A stretch of DNA of 64,000 nt from CAVPPA01 sp050730755 (GCA_050730755.1 JBOHNR010000002.1:1-64000); one strand, 5' to 3'. Positions 51,607 through 60,560 are shown, numbered from the stretch's first letter. Numbers and translations: made by a program. Notes: a model not told the origin generated them from the letters alone.

Positions 51607-53898
51607 TTAGGTTGATCTGGATCGCCGGCTACGAAAATGACGCTTTTTCGGGGATATTTTTTCGAGCAGGGCTTTAGATTCAGCTTCAGTCAACTTCTTG
51701 GGGTCTAACTCCTTAGAAAGACGGGCATTTTTCTTCCCGTCAGAAACGTATGGTCCATAAGGTCCATTTAAGACCTGTATACCACTCGAAAATCGCCGGA
51801 TTATTCGCTTAGAGTCCCTTTTTAGCTTGGCTTCGTATAGTTTTCGAGCTTCTGCTTCCGTGATTAATTTAGGATCTAGTGGCTCAATAGAGACGTAGAC
51901 CTTATTAACTTGGATATATGGCCCGAAGCGACCGATATTAGCTTTTATATCTTCTCCCTCGGCGGTCTTACCGACCAAGCGTGGTAGTTTAAACATTTCG
52001 AGAGCTTGATTAAGTGTCACAGTTTCAATTTTGGCGCCTATTGGCAGTGGTGCGAATGCTGGCTTATCTTCGTCTTCGGTTTCGCCCCTTTGTAGTATGG
52101 GACCATAGCGACCAAATCGAGCATAGATAGATTGCTTTGTTTTGGGATCCGTACCGATCAGCTTGGCTTGCGAGACTTCCTTTCGAGAAGCCTCATTGGC
52201 GTCTTTCACTAGAGGGTGGAAGTTCTTATAGAAAGTTCCGACCATTTTATTCCAGACCTCACGACCGCTAGCAATCCGGTCAAATTCGGTTTCAGTGTTG
52301 GCTGTAAAATCGTAATCGGCAATACTGGGGAAATATTTAGTGATAAAATCAGTTGTAACCTCACCCAAAGAAATCGGCACGAACTTACCACTATCGGCAC
52401 CGGTTATTTCAGTTTTGGTAGTCTCAGTTAGCTTGCCGCTTTGTAGCGTCAGTTGGCGAACCGTCCGTTCAATACCTGCCAGTTCAGACTTTTCGACGTA
52501 ACCTCGGCTCTGGATGGTAGAAATTATCGTAGCGTATGTGCTCGGTCGTCCAATACCGAGTTCCTCAAGTCTCTTGACGAGGGATGCTTCAGAATAGCGA
52601 GCCGGTGGATGGCTAAATGTTTCAGTACCGTTTATAACCTGGGGTGAAACAGATTGTCCGTTAGTAAGGGATGGTAAGAGAGTGTCTTCTTTTGACCCGC
52701 CGTAGACTTTCAAGAATCCATCAGATTTAAGTATCTCGCCCTTCGCAATAAATTCTTCCTTTCTGTTTGAAACGTTGATTGTCATATTGGTTTTTTCTAA
52801 CTTGGCGGCTGCCATTTGACTGGCCAGTGCCCTCTGCCAAATAAGGTTGTAGAGTTTTTGTTCCTGAGAATCAACTTTTAGTTCCAATTTGTTAAAGTTC
52901 GTCGGGCGAATGGCTTCGTGAGCCTCTTGAGCGTTCTGAACCTTTGTTTTATATTGCCGCCGGTCATGATAAATCTGACCGAATTTTTCTTTAATGTAAG
53001 ACTCAGCACCGCTTAGGGCTAATCCCGAAAGCGTCGTGCTGTCGGTACGCATGTAGGTAATATGTCCGTTTTCATACAACCTCTGAGCTATCGACATAGT
53101 ATGCCTAACACCAAAACCTAGGCGTCGGGCTGCTTCCTGTTGCAATGTGCTAGTTGTAAACGGCGCACTAGGGTTACGACTAGCCGGCTTTTTTTCTATG
53201 GCTGAAATATGGAATGTTGCCTTACTGGCCGATGTTAAAAATTGTCTAGCTTGCTCAATGGTGGTAAATTTTTCGTTTAGTTCGGCGATTAGTTCACTTC
53301 CTTTAGCATCAAAGACGGCACTTATTTTAAAACTGATAATTGGTTTGAAGGCATTAATTTCCCTCTCCCTTTCGACGACCAGGCGAACACCAACAGATTG
53401 AACTCTACCGGCACTCAAACCCGGCCGAACCTTGCGCCAAAGAACTGGGGATATCTCATAACCCACCAAGCGGTCCAAAACACGACGAGCTTGGTAGGAA
53501 TCGACTAGGTTTAGGTCAATTGTTCGAGGGTGTTTGATAGCATATTCAATAGCCGGTTTTGTTATTTCATGAAAAACAATCCGTTTCGTTATGGCTGGAT
53601 CTAGCTTCATAGCTTGTGATAAATGCCAAGCGATCGCTTCTCCCTCGCGGTCTTCGTCACTGGCCAGCCAGACTTCACTACCCTTAGCTGCTCTCTTAAG
53701 ATCGGCAACTACTTTCTTCTTTTCAGGACTGATTTCATAGCTTGGGGTAAAATCATGGTTAACATCAATGTTCAGGTCTTTTTTAGGCAGGTCTCTAATA
53801 TGGCCAAAGCTGCTTTTAACTTCGTATTTGTTACCTAAATAACTCTTGATAGTTCTGGCTTTGGCCGGGCTCTCGACAATGATTAAGTTTTTGGGCAT
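51607..53898 (-). CDS. topA: DNA topoisomerase I
   Basis: 763 residues, type IA. The Toprim domain starts IVESPAKARTIKSYLG and has DEDREGEAIAWH; the active-site Tyr is in ITYMRTDSTTLSG. The C-terminal part has three basic repeats (RFGRYGPILQRG, NIGRFGPYIQVN, NGPYGPYVSDGKKNARL) without the zinc-finger cysteines of E. coli TopA. It relaxes negative supercoils. It is downstream of the HTH regulator's promoter side by no shared transcript; both are on the minus strand with topA upstream. Confidence 0.96.
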   Translation of the reverse strand: MPKNLIIVESPAKARTIKSYLGNKYEVKSSFGHIRDLPKKDLNIDVNHDFTPSYEISPEKKKVVADLKRAAKGSEVWLASDEDREGEAIAWHLSQAMKLDPAITKRIVFHEITKPAIEYAIKHPRTIDLNLVDSYQARRVLDRLVGYEISPVLWRKVRPGLSAGRVQSVGVRLVVEREREINAFKPIISFKISAVFDAKGSELIAELNEKFTTIEQARQFLTSASKATFHISAIEKKPASRNPSAPFTTSTLQQEAARRLGFGVRHTMSIAQRLYENGHITYMRTDSTTLSGLALSGAESYIKEKFGQIYHDRRQYKTKVQNAQEAHEAIRPTNFNKLELKVDSQEQKLYNLIWQRALASQMAAAKLEKTNMTINVSNRKEEFIAKGEILKSDGFLKVYGGSKEDTLLPSLTNGQSVSPQVINGTETFSHPPARYSEASLVKRLEELGIGRPSTYATIISTIQSRGYVEKSELAGIERTVRQLTLQSGKLTETTKTEITGADSGKFVPISLGEVTTDFITKYFPSIADYDFTANTETEFDRIASGREVWNKMVGTFYKNFHPLVKDANEASRKEVSQAKLIGTDPKTKQSIYARFGRYGPILQRGETEDEDKPAFAPLPIGAKIETVTLNQALEMFKLPRLVGKTAEGEDIKANIGRFGPYIQVNKVYVSIEPLDPKLITEAEARKLYEAKLKRDSKRIIRRFSSGIQVLNGPYGPYVSDGKKNARLSKELDPKKLTEAESKALLEKISPKKRHFRSRRSRST

Positions 53899-53963
53899 TC
53901 TCTACATCTTTATCTCAAACTATTATAAATTGCAATAAAATTCTGGGGCTACCTAAAAGAAAG

Positions 53964-54134
53964 TTAAAAATATAATTTTCCGATTTTGTAGCCCATCCAG
54001 ACACCCACTAGCGAGCCGACGCCAGATAACATCAGGCTCCAAACACCGAACCAGTTGCCGTGATCCACTAATGCACCGACCCAGCCGCCAATTGTACCGT
54101 CGACAGTGATGCCAATCCAGATCATAAGCTTCAT
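53964..54134 (-). CDS. 56-residue glycine-rich membrane peptide
   Basis: ATG at 54134, stop at 53964-53966. The product starts MKLMIWIGITVDG and has two hydrophobic Gly-rich segments (about 4-23 and 28-50) separated by a short polar loop around LVDHGNW, ending in YKIGKLYF. The small-residue spacing (GGWVG, SGVGSLVG) suggests tight helix packing. TATGAT lies about 11 nt upstream of the ATG. The pattern of membrane helices and codons supports a real gene; the function is unknown. Confidence 0.6.
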   Translation of the reverse strand: MKLMIWIGITVDGTIGGWVGALVDHGNWFGVWSLMLSGVGSLVGVWMGYKIGKLYF

Positions 54135-54215
54135 GGGTCTAGTCTATCATATTGCTCAATAAGCGCTCGCGACAATTAAAAAAGACTGGATTTTTGTAAC
54201 CGTGCAGGGCTAACT

Positions 54216-54308
54216 TTAAGTTGTAGGGTTTTTAACGACTTCGTCAATGACGCCAAACTTTGTTGTTCCGATTACGGTCGTCCAAGTGCAAGCACAAGCG
54301 TATTGCAT
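54216..54308 (-). CDS. Possible 30-residue protein
   Basis: ATG at 54308 opens 30 codons (MQYACACTWTTVIGTTKFG at the start) to a TAA at 54216. It is divergent from the structured RNA and shares its promoter region (TTGTCA on this strand overlaps the RNA promoter -35). No SD and no homology recognised. It may be fortuitous. Confidence 0.3.
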   Translation of the reverse strand: MQYACACTWTTVIGTTKFGVIDEVVKNPTT

Positions 54309-54360
54309 TTAAAGTAAAATTATTGCCTTATATTGACAAATGCAATATTTTTGCTAAAAT
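54301..54360 (+). promoter_or_regulatory. Promoter and inverted-repeat operator of the structured RNA
   Basis: TTGACA (54333-54338), 16-bp spacer, TAAAAT (54355-54360); start near 54367. A perfect 10-bp inverted repeat (TATTGCATTT 54301-54310, AAATGCAATA 54338-54347) straddles the -35, and a 5-bp repeat TTGCT/AGCAA (54351-54365) surrounds the -10. Together they suggest regulated transcription. Confidence 0.65.
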
Positions 54361-54366
54361 AGCAAC

Positions 54367-54735
54367 TTATGAGCATCACTAGTTGATGTTTAAGTACATT
54401 TTACCCCCATTCTAACGATAGTTCGGCTTCTATTAAAAGAACCGGCTACGTTTCGTTAGATTGCTTTAGAGCGTGAGTTGCCAGCAGAAAAGTTGTTACC
54501 CTCCACTTATCTCAATAGGCCGCTCCTAATTTATTAGGACCGCGTTCTAAAGTAAACTAATCCCTTTAACTCATTGTTTCTGCAATGTAATCCCCTTTCA
54601 ACGTGAGCCTCAAAGGTTTCGCTTTTGCGGAGACACTACACTTTATGAATTATGGTGTTAGATGTTTCACCGGGGTGGGTTGAAGGGTGTAATGAGCCTC
54701 CGGCGGTGCCCACCCCCTCCGGAGGCTCTTTAAGT
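54367..54735 (+). ncRNA. Unidentified structured RNA, about 370 nt
   Basis: Bounded by a consensus-like promoter and a 10-bp terminator, with no credible frame on this strand. Predicted helices: TCTAACGA/TCGTTAGA enclosing an internal hairpin (about 54413-54463), TCCTAAT/ATTAGGA (about 54525-54540), an ACACT/GTGT-type hairpin near 54635-54655, and a long-range pairing of CCC-TTCAAC (54593-54602) with GTTGAAGGG (54679-54687). GGGGTGGG (54672-54679) can pair with CCCACCCC in the terminator loop. I could not match it to RNase P RNA, tmRNA, SRP or 6S RNA by their conserved cores. It may be a diverged housekeeping RNA or a new family. Confidence 0.6.
54694..54728 (+). terminator. Terminator of the structured RNA
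   Basis: A perfect 10-bp stem GAGCCTCCGG (54694-54703) and CCGGAGGCTC (54719-54728), 15-nt loop, followed by TTTAAGTTT. The T-rich side is on the plus strand. The loop carries CCCACCCC complementary to an upstream GGGGTGGG. Confidence 0.8.
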
Positions 54736-54743
54736 TTATAAGA

Positions 54744-55388
54744 TTAGACTAAGAAACTACGGGTTTCATGAGGTAACTCGCCGCCGTAGATATATTCGAT
54801 CAGAATAGCATTAACTTCTTGATTAAGGCTTGAAAGTTGAGTTTTTTCTTCGGTGCTGAAGTTTTGTAGAACAAAATCAGCGCTATCTATTGTAGCTGGC
54901 CGCTTTGGCCCAATGCCTACCCTTAAGCGTCCATAGGATTCGCCGATTATCTGCGTGATAGACTTGATGCCGTTATGGCCAGCCGATGAGCCGCCTACCC
55001 TGAGGCGTACCTGGCCAAACGGAATATCCAGTTCATCGTGAAGTACAAGTATGTTCTGAGGCTCTACTTTATAAAAGTGCATAACAGCCGTGACCGCTTC
55101 GCCGCTTAAATTCATAGAAGTCGTTGGTTTTATGGCTATAACTAGAGTATCACTAAACCGACCTTGGGCTAGATGGCACTTCAAGGATTTTTTTTCTTCC
55201 CAAGGGCTCATTTGTTCATGGGTGGTCACAAAAGCGTCGATACATAAGAAGCCGACGTTATGCCTGTTTGCTTCGTATTTAGATCCGGCGTTACCCAAAC
55301 CAATCAGTAGAACGATTTTCTGCTGGCCAACAGTGTAAAGCTGCATACCTATGTTCATGCTCTCCGGTTGTCGCAGAAGCCAGCCCAT
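54744..55388 (-). CDS. pth: Peptidyl-tRNA hydrolase
   Basis: 214 residues. It releases tRNA from abortive peptidyl-tRNA. The family core begins IVLLIGLGNAGSKY (usual GLGNPG, here Ala), followed by the catalytic His43 in NRHNVGF, the FMNLSGEAV-like TSMNLSGEAV and HDELDIPFGQVRLR. About 22 residues precede the core, so the start could be at the internal ATG of MNIGMQ or MQLY. As annotated, the start overlaps the der stop (TAATG), suggesting coupled translation. Confidence 0.92.
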   Translation of the reverse strand: MGWLLRQPESMNIGMQLYTVGQQKIVLLIGLGNAGSKYEANRHNVGFLCIDAFVTTHEQMSPWEEKKSLKCHLAQGRFSDTLVIAIKPTTSMNLSGEAVTAVMHFYKVEPQNILVLHDELDIPFGQVRLRVGGSSAGHNGIKSITQIIGESYGRLRVGIGPKRPATIDSADFVLQNFSTEEKTQLSSLNQEVNAILIEYIYGGELPHETRSFLV

Positions 55389-56773
55389 TAATGAGTTACC
55401 TTTTTTTGGTGCTTAACGTCGGCGTAAACTGGCGAGCGGCCGTGGCGGTGAGCAACATGCTTTTCAATAAACCACAACTCAAGGGCTGTGCCCTCGAAGC
55501 CAAACGCCTCGCGCAGGCTACGCTCCAGATAACGTCGATAGCTCCAATGGACGAACTTGGTTTGGCTGCCGAAGATTTTAAAAGCCGGTATTGGGTTATC
55601 ATCTTCTTGGACAATGTAGTTCAATTTAGGGTTACGATTTTTTAATCCAGCCGGTGGGTGGACGTCGATAGCTCGCTGCAGCCATTGGTTGAGCTCGTTA
55701 GTTTTAAAACGCTTCTTTCGCTCTTTGTCGATTTCAAGAACCAAATCAAATAATTTAGTAACATTTTGGCCGGTCACAGCGCTAGTAAATATTAAAGGTG
55801 CCCATGGTACAAAGTCAAAGGCAGCGGCGATTTTGGGGGCCAGTTCATCGCGGGTAAAGGCCGTTCTGCCTTCGGCTATATCCCATTTGCTGACAATTAA
55901 AATTAGGCCTTTGCCGGCGTCCTTGACCATGCCGGCTATCTTTTGGTCAAGTTGGACGTTGAGTTCGTTAACTTCCATTAAAAGTAGACAAACATCCGCC
56001 TGCTCGATTGCTGCTAGGGCCCGGATTACGCTAAAGCGCTCGACGCCAGGTTCGATTTTACCAGAGCGGCGAATACCGGCCGTATCCATCAGTTCGATGT
56101 TGCTGCCACTAACCCGTACTGTAGTCCGATTAATGTCGCGAGTCGTCCCCGCTCTCTCGGTGACAATAGCCTGCTGTTTTTCAGCCAAAGCGTTAAAGAG
56201 AGCCGATTTACCGACATTTGGCCGACCGATGATGGCCACGCGCAGCTGATCATTGTCGATTTTGTCAGTTACTTTTGGGATGACTTTTATAAGTTGCTCT
56301 AACAGTTCATTGATACCGTCGTGGTTGATGGCTGAAGTTGCGATAATAGGCTTAATACCCAGTCGTTCAAATTTTATAAAGACATTCTCTTTACGAGCCT
56401 GATCAATTTTGTTAGCCACTAGAAAAACTGGTTTGTGGCTTTTTAAGGCCATTCTGGCTACCCGGCGATCTTCTTCGGTAATCATGACATTAGCCTCAGT
56501 CATAACCAAAATCACGTCGGCGCTGTCGACGGCCTGGATGATTTGCTCTTGGATAGTAGTTTCGAAGTCATCTTCTGGGTCTTTTATGCCGGCCGTATCT
56601 ACCAGCCAGAAATAATGCCCCTGAAAAACAGCTTTGGCCAGCGTACTGTCGCGAGTCGTGCCAGCTTCGTTGGCGACGATCGCTTCGCGCCTTCGTAAAA
56701 TCGCATTTAGCAAGCTAGATTTACCTACGTTCGTCCGACCAACAATAGCCACAATGGGTAATTTTTTGCTCAT
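55388..56773 (-). CDS. der: Ribosome biogenesis GTPase Der
   Basis: 461 residues with two tandem GTPase domains and a C-terminal KH-like domain. G1 motifs GRTNVGKSSL and GRPNVGKSAL, G3 DTAGI in both, G4 NKID in the first and SKWD in the second. It acts in 50S assembly. It is encoded upstream of pth on the same strand. Confidence 0.96.
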   Translation of the reverse strand: MSKKLPIVAIVGRTNVGKSSLLNAILRRREAIVANEAGTTRDSTLAKAVFQGHYFWLVDTAGIKDPEDDFETTIQEQIIQAVDSADVILVMTEANVMITEEDRRVARMALKSHKPVFLVANKIDQARKENVFIKFERLGIKPIIATSAINHDGINELLEQLIKVIPKVTDKIDNDQLRVAIIGRPNVGKSALFNALAEKQQAIVTERAGTTRDINRTTVRVSGSNIELMDTAGIRRSGKIEPGVERFSVIRALAAIEQADVCLLLMEVNELNVQLDQKIAGMVKDAGKGLILIVSKWDIAEGRTAFTRDELAPKIAAAFDFVPWAPLIFTSAVTGQNVTKLFDLVLEIDKERKKRFKTNELNQWLQRAIDVHPPAGLKNRNPKLNYIVQEDDNPIPAFKIFGSQTKFVHWSYRRYLERSLREAFGFEGTALELWFIEKHVAHRHGRSPVYADVKHQKKVTH

Positions 56774-56847
56774 CAGGGATTATTATACAGCTAACAGATG
56801 ATTGGTTGTGAAATCGTCTTTACTAAGAAAGGCCCAACTTCTTATTT

Positions 56848-57525
56848 TTAAAATTTTTTAACGTCGCCAAAACCTAAACTGCCAAGCGAATAATCTCCGA
56901 ACTGAGTCCTATGAAGTTTGATAACCTTATAACCGGTAACTTCGAAAGTGCGACGGATTTGGCGATTTCGGCCTTCATGCATGGTGACTGACCATTGTTT
57001 ATTATCCGGACTTGGCAAGCGAACAACTAATAAACGGCTTAAACCGTCTTCTAGCATTACGCCGTGGTCACTGATGTGGCGTTGATCGGCTGGAGTTAGC
57101 GCTTTATTAAGCGTTACCTGGTAGACCTTTGTTTTTTGCTTACTAGGATGAGTCAGCTCATAAGCTAATTGGCCGTCACTGGTCATAATTAATAAACCAC
57201 TGGAGTTTCTATCAAGTCGTCCGACTGGCTTTAGTAGCTGATATTCAGGCGGCAGTAAATCATAGATGGTTTTGTTGCCCTGGCCCTGCCGGCTGACAAC
57301 ATAACCGAAAGGTTTGTTAAGCATAATGGTAACTTGAGATTCGGGAGCTGTTAAACTGGCAAAATCAAGTCTCTTATTATTGAAGCTGATTTTGTCAATT
57401 TCAGATACGGTCTGGCCAAGTTGAGCTTGTCTACCGTTAACCTTAACTCTCCCCTCAGCGATAGTATCGTCAGCTGCCCGACGACTGATTCCAGTCGCCA
57501 TAGCTATAAACTTATTAATACGCAT
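56848..57525 (-). CDS. RsuA/RluB-family rRNA pseudouridine synthase
   Basis: 225 residues. An N-terminal S4 RNA-binding domain (1-50, INKFIAMATGISRRAADD) and the catalytic domain with Asp in GRLDRNSSGLLI and MHEGRNRQIRRTFE. It converts uridine to pseudouridine in 16S or 23S rRNA; RluB-like activity on 23S is the best guess, but RsuA cannot be excluded. Confidence 0.9.
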   Translation of the reverse strand: MRINKFIAMATGISRRAADDTIAEGRVKVNGRQAQLGQTVSEIDKISFNNKRLDFASLTAPESQVTIMLNKPFGYVVSRQGQGNKTIYDLLPPEYQLLKPVGRLDRNSSGLLIMTSDGQLAYELTHPSKQKTKVYQVTLNKALTPADQRHISDHGVMLEDGLSRLLVVRLPSPDNKQWSVTMHEGRNRQIRRTFEVTGYKVIKLHRTQFGDYSLGSLGFGDVKKF

Positions 57526-57563
57526 AGACTTAGCTTATCGCTAAGTATTTTGGAGTGCAAAAA

Positions 57564-58940
57564 CTAAAGGGCAATATTGTTAGGATCGAAGTCGTTTGAT
57601 GGGCTCTGAGAGACCGGTGGCACGACTGGAGCATCGTGTGGCTCAAAAGTGCTGCCAGGTTGTGGTGATTGGCTGTTAGAAAGAGCTGAGGCTTCTGTTT
57701 TAGTGTCATCTTTACCGCTGCCCGGGTCTGAGGAGACAACAGCTGTCTTTGCGTTAAAGCCACCGGCTTGGCTAGTTTTTACTTCTTCTCTGGCTAACAG
57801 TTCATCAAGGCTCGGTTTGGGGTCAGATTTAACTGGCTGAATAACCTTTTTATTAGCGATGGTCACGCTATCGTTGACGGTCATCTTAGCTTTAACTTCG
57901 TCAGGCTCTGAAGTCGGAACCGATGGGGCTGGAACTACTGGATCAATTTCTTCAGCGGTTGGTTCAGCCTGAGCGCTATCAGCTTCAGTTGTAGTAGCTG
58001 GCTTGGTAGGTGTGTTAGCATCCAAATCGTGAACCGCATCGATCATCACCTTGTCGTCGACTGCCTCGTTATTATTTTGGCTGGTGGTCAGTGGCGGAGC
58101 TGACGCCGGAGCTTCCATTTTAGTGCTAAAGTCTTCTATTTGTTCGCCAACTACGGCTTTTTCTTCAGCTGTTGTAGCCGTGTCGAGTTTTGATTCGCCT
58201 GGTCCAGGAGCGACAGGCGCTTCTGGGGAGGTGGGGGCTATTGTTGAAGAGATAGAGGTTGACCGGGTAGTCGGCTCTGCATTAGTCGGGCCGGCTTCTA
58301 GAGTGTTATTAGGGATGGGCGGCGCAGGTAATCCGTCTTCCGGCTTATCGCCTGGGGTTGGCGGCTGCGCAGATGCTGGCGGGGTAATTGGAATGGCCAG
58401 AGGCTTGATGGGAACAACAGGAGATTGCACAGGTACAGCTGGAGGGGGCGTCGCTAAATCTGGTGCCGATGGCAATGGAGTCGTTGGCGGACTGGGTGCC
58501 TGGATAGGGCTGGGCGTTGGCGGACCTAAAGTTTCCGGATCAGCTACCGGGGCGTTAGGGCTGGGGGCTGGCCCGTCAATTAATTCATGAGACGCTTTCA
58601 CTATATCTTCTAGCGTAACTTGAGATTTTACGAGATAGCGGTCGGCACCTAGGCTAGTTGCCCTGGTTTTATCTTCAGCCTGCCCTAGAGCGGTTAGCAT
58701 AATGACTTTAACGTACTTCAGTTCTTCGGTATTTCGTAGAATATCGAGCATTTCAAAACCACTAATTCTAGGCATCATAACGTCAGAGATAATTAAATCC
58801 GGCTTCTCGGCTTTGGCGACAACTAAGGCTTCCTCGCCATCTTGAGCGGTGACTATGGCATAGCCCTCGGCCTGGAGGCGGGCCTCGTAAATTTCCCGTA
58901 AGTTATTGTCGTCTTCTACTAGCAGTATTTTTGCCGCCAT
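57564..58940 (-). CDS. Response regulator with very long Pro/Ala-rich tail
   Basis: 458 residues. An N-terminal receiver (1-120) has an intact VEDD pocket, phospho-acceptor Asp53 in IISDVMMP and YLVKSQV. The remaining 335 or so residues have no recognisable domain: first Pro/Ser/Ala-rich (about 130-215), then Ala/Thr/Glu/Asp/Val-rich and disordered. No DNA-binding output domain. It is the second gene of an operon with the histidine kinase 56 nt upstream. The tail could be a spacer, a phase-separating region or a partner-binding scaffold. Confidence 0.8.
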   Translation of the reverse strand: MAAKILLVEDDNNLREIYEARLQAEGYAIVTAQDGEEALVVAKAEKPDLIISDVMMPRISGFEMLDILRNTEELKYVKVIMLTALGQAEDKTRATSLGADRYLVKSQVTLEDIVKASHELIDGPAPSPNAPVADPETLGPPTPSPIQAPSPPTTPLPSAPDLATPPPAVPVQSPVVPIKPLAIPITPPASAQPPTPGDKPEDGLPAPPIPNNTLEAGPTNAEPTTRSTSISSTIAPTSPEAPVAPGPGESKLDTATTAEEKAVVGEQIEDFSTKMEAPASAPPLTTSQNNNEAVDDKVMIDAVHDLDANTPTKPATTTEADSAQAEPTAEEIDPVVPAPSVPTSEPDEVKAKMTVNDSVTIANKKVIQPVKSDPKPSLDELLAREEVKTSQAGGFNAKTAVVSSDPGSGKDDTKTEASALSNSQSPQPGSTFEPHDAPVVPPVSQSPSNDFDPNNIAL

Positions 58941-58996
58941 ATGATCTTTCGTCCTTTATATCTCGTTTCTATACGATTACGCTTATTTTTATTGTA

Positions 58997-60358
58997 TCAC
59001 GGTGATGCCGTTAGTGAACTAATTGGCGGTAGAGTGTCAATCTTAGCCTCTTTGGCTTGGAGCTCTTCAGCTTTTTGAGTACTCAGTCTTGGTAAGTTGA
59101 TATAAAAGGTGCTGCCCTTTTTAAATTCGCTTTCGACCCAGATCCGGCCCTGGTATAACTCAATGATCTTACGGCAAATAAACAATCCCAAACCGGTACC
59201 ACCAATGGTTCGAGTAGCCGAGTTATCAACCCGGTAGAACTTTTGGAAAAGATGAGGAATATCTTCAGCTGGAATACCCGGTCCGGTGTCTTTAACGTAA
59301 AACTGCACAACCTTGTCGTTACCAACCAGGCCGATAGTGACTTTACCGGTGTCGGTATATTTGACGGCGTTATCAAATAAATTTGTGACAACTTCCCGCA
59401 AGCGGTCAGGATCAATATAAGTATAAAAAAGAGGCTTGATAACTTTATTAGCTTGAACGGTCGCATCAATTGTCTTAGATGTGCCAAAGGCAAACTCGGT
59501 GATTAAACCCTTTTTCTCGGCAGCGAATCTGAGATCGGAAGTTAACTGCTCAAGATAACCCCCAATTTCGACAACAGCCGGATGGCTAGTTAGCCGGCCG
59601 TCTTCGACTTTAGCCGACGTTAATAAATCTTGGAAGAGTTGACCTAGGTGTTGAGTACTGGAGTGAGCTTTGCCTAGATAGTCACGGGCTCGGGCGTCAA
59701 TTGTGCTGACTTTTTCATTGAGGGCAAGGGCCAGATAACCTTCGATGGCGGCGACGGGTGTTCGCATCTCGTGAGAAGCAGTGCTGATAAATTCGGCTCG
59801 TTGTTGTTCAGCTTTTCGTTCTTGGCTGACATCGCGGAAAACGCTTACTGCACCGGTGACTTGCTCTTGTTCATTCAAAATCGGCGAAATCACAAAGCTG
59901 ACGGCTAATGACTTACCCGATTTTGTTAACACATTGGCAGTACTATCACGAATACTTTTTTTAGTCTGAAATAGCAAAGCCACAGGGTCGAGCGAGCTAT
60001 CTATTTGTTCACCTTTTTCGTTGACAAGCTTGAAAACAGCTTTCCAGTTAAGACCAACTGCATCTTCGCCACTCCAGCCAGTAATTAAAGAAGCTCCCGG
60101 GTTGAAGAGTTGGATCGTTTGTTGATCGTCAACTAGGACCACACCATCTTCAATAGCGTTTAAAATGATTCCAGATTTAAGTCTCTCAGTCCGCAAACTT
60201 GTAGCCAGCTTGGATGAATTAGGGTGTTTGGCTGTTGGCCGAGCAAACCTTTTTACAAAAGAGCTGATTATGAAAAGTACGATCACGGCCAAAATCAAAC
60301 CGACGCCCAAATAGATAATCAAATAATTGTTTTCCATGAAAAAGCTTGTGGTATTCAT
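58997..60358 (-). CDS. Membrane sensor histidine kinase with PAS domain
   Basis: 453 residues: one membrane segment (about 12-33), a PAS domain (about 60-180), a HisKA helix with the phosphorylatable His in STASHEMRTPVAAIEGYLAL, and a HATPase domain with N-box DNAVKYTD, DTGPGIP and GGTGLGLFICRKI. The lack of an extracellular sensor loop and the PAS domain point to cytoplasmic sensing. It pairs with the long-tailed receiver at 57564. Confidence 0.93.
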   Translation of the reverse strand: MNTTSFFMENNYLIIYLGVGLILAVIVLFIISSFVKRFARPTAKHPNSSKLATSLRTERLKSGIILNAIEDGVVLVDDQQTIQLFNPGASLITGWSGEDAVGLNWKAVFKLVNEKGEQIDSSLDPVALLFQTKKSIRDSTANVLTKSGKSLAVSFVISPILNEQEQVTGAVSVFRDVSQERKAEQQRAEFISTASHEMRTPVAAIEGYLALALNEKVSTIDARARDYLGKAHSSTQHLGQLFQDLLTSAKVEDGRLTSHPAVVEIGGYLEQLTSDLRFAAEKKGLITEFAFGTSKTIDATVQANKVIKPLFYTYIDPDRLREVVTNLFDNAVKYTDTGKVTIGLVGNDKVVQFYVKDTGPGIPAEDIPHLFQKFYRVDNSATRTIGGTGLGLFICRKIIELYQGRIWVESEFKKGSTFYINLPRLSTQKAEELQAKEAKIDTLPPISSLTASP

Positions 60359-60454
60359 CTCCTATTATCAGGTGTATTTATCTATTATGCAAATGCTTAT
60401 ACCCTGCTATAGACGTGCTATAACAGATATGATAGGATGAGTCCGACTAAGTTA

Positions 60455-60531
60455 GGCCCCTTCGTCTAGTGGTCCAGGACGTCAGGTTCTCATCCTGAAA
60501 ATCGCGGGTTCGACTCCCGCAGGGGTCACCA
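60455..60531 (+). tRNA. tRNA-Glu (anticodon CTC)
   Basis: 77 nt including encoded CCA. Acceptor stem GGCCCCT/AGGGGTC (one G-U), D-arm with TAGTGGTCCAGGAC, anticodon stem TCAGG/CCTGA with loop TTCTCAT (anticodon CTC), and T-arm GCGGGTTCGACTCCCGC. TATGAT at 60428-60433 may be its -10. Reads GAG codons. Confidence 0.96.
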
Positions 60532-60560
60532 CAATTTTACGTAAGTGTTTTTTGCTGTGA

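Noticed and set aside
54367..54735. RNase P RNA or tmRNA as identity of the structured RNA
   Set aside because: The GAGGAAAGUC and ACAGAACCCGGC-type cores of RNase P RNA and the tRNA-like ends and tag frame of tmRNA were not found on either strand by eye; a diverged form cannot be fully excluded.
55689..56249. 186-residue plus-strand frame antisense to der
   Set aside because: der has all GTPase motifs in the other strand; the antisense frame is basic and Ser-rich with no family features.
58051..58590. 179-residue plus-strand frame rich in Gly, Val and Ala
   Set aside because: It is the antisense shadow of the Pro/Ala/Thr-rich tail of the minus-strand response regulator; its composition follows from the complementary codons and it has no SD or promoter.
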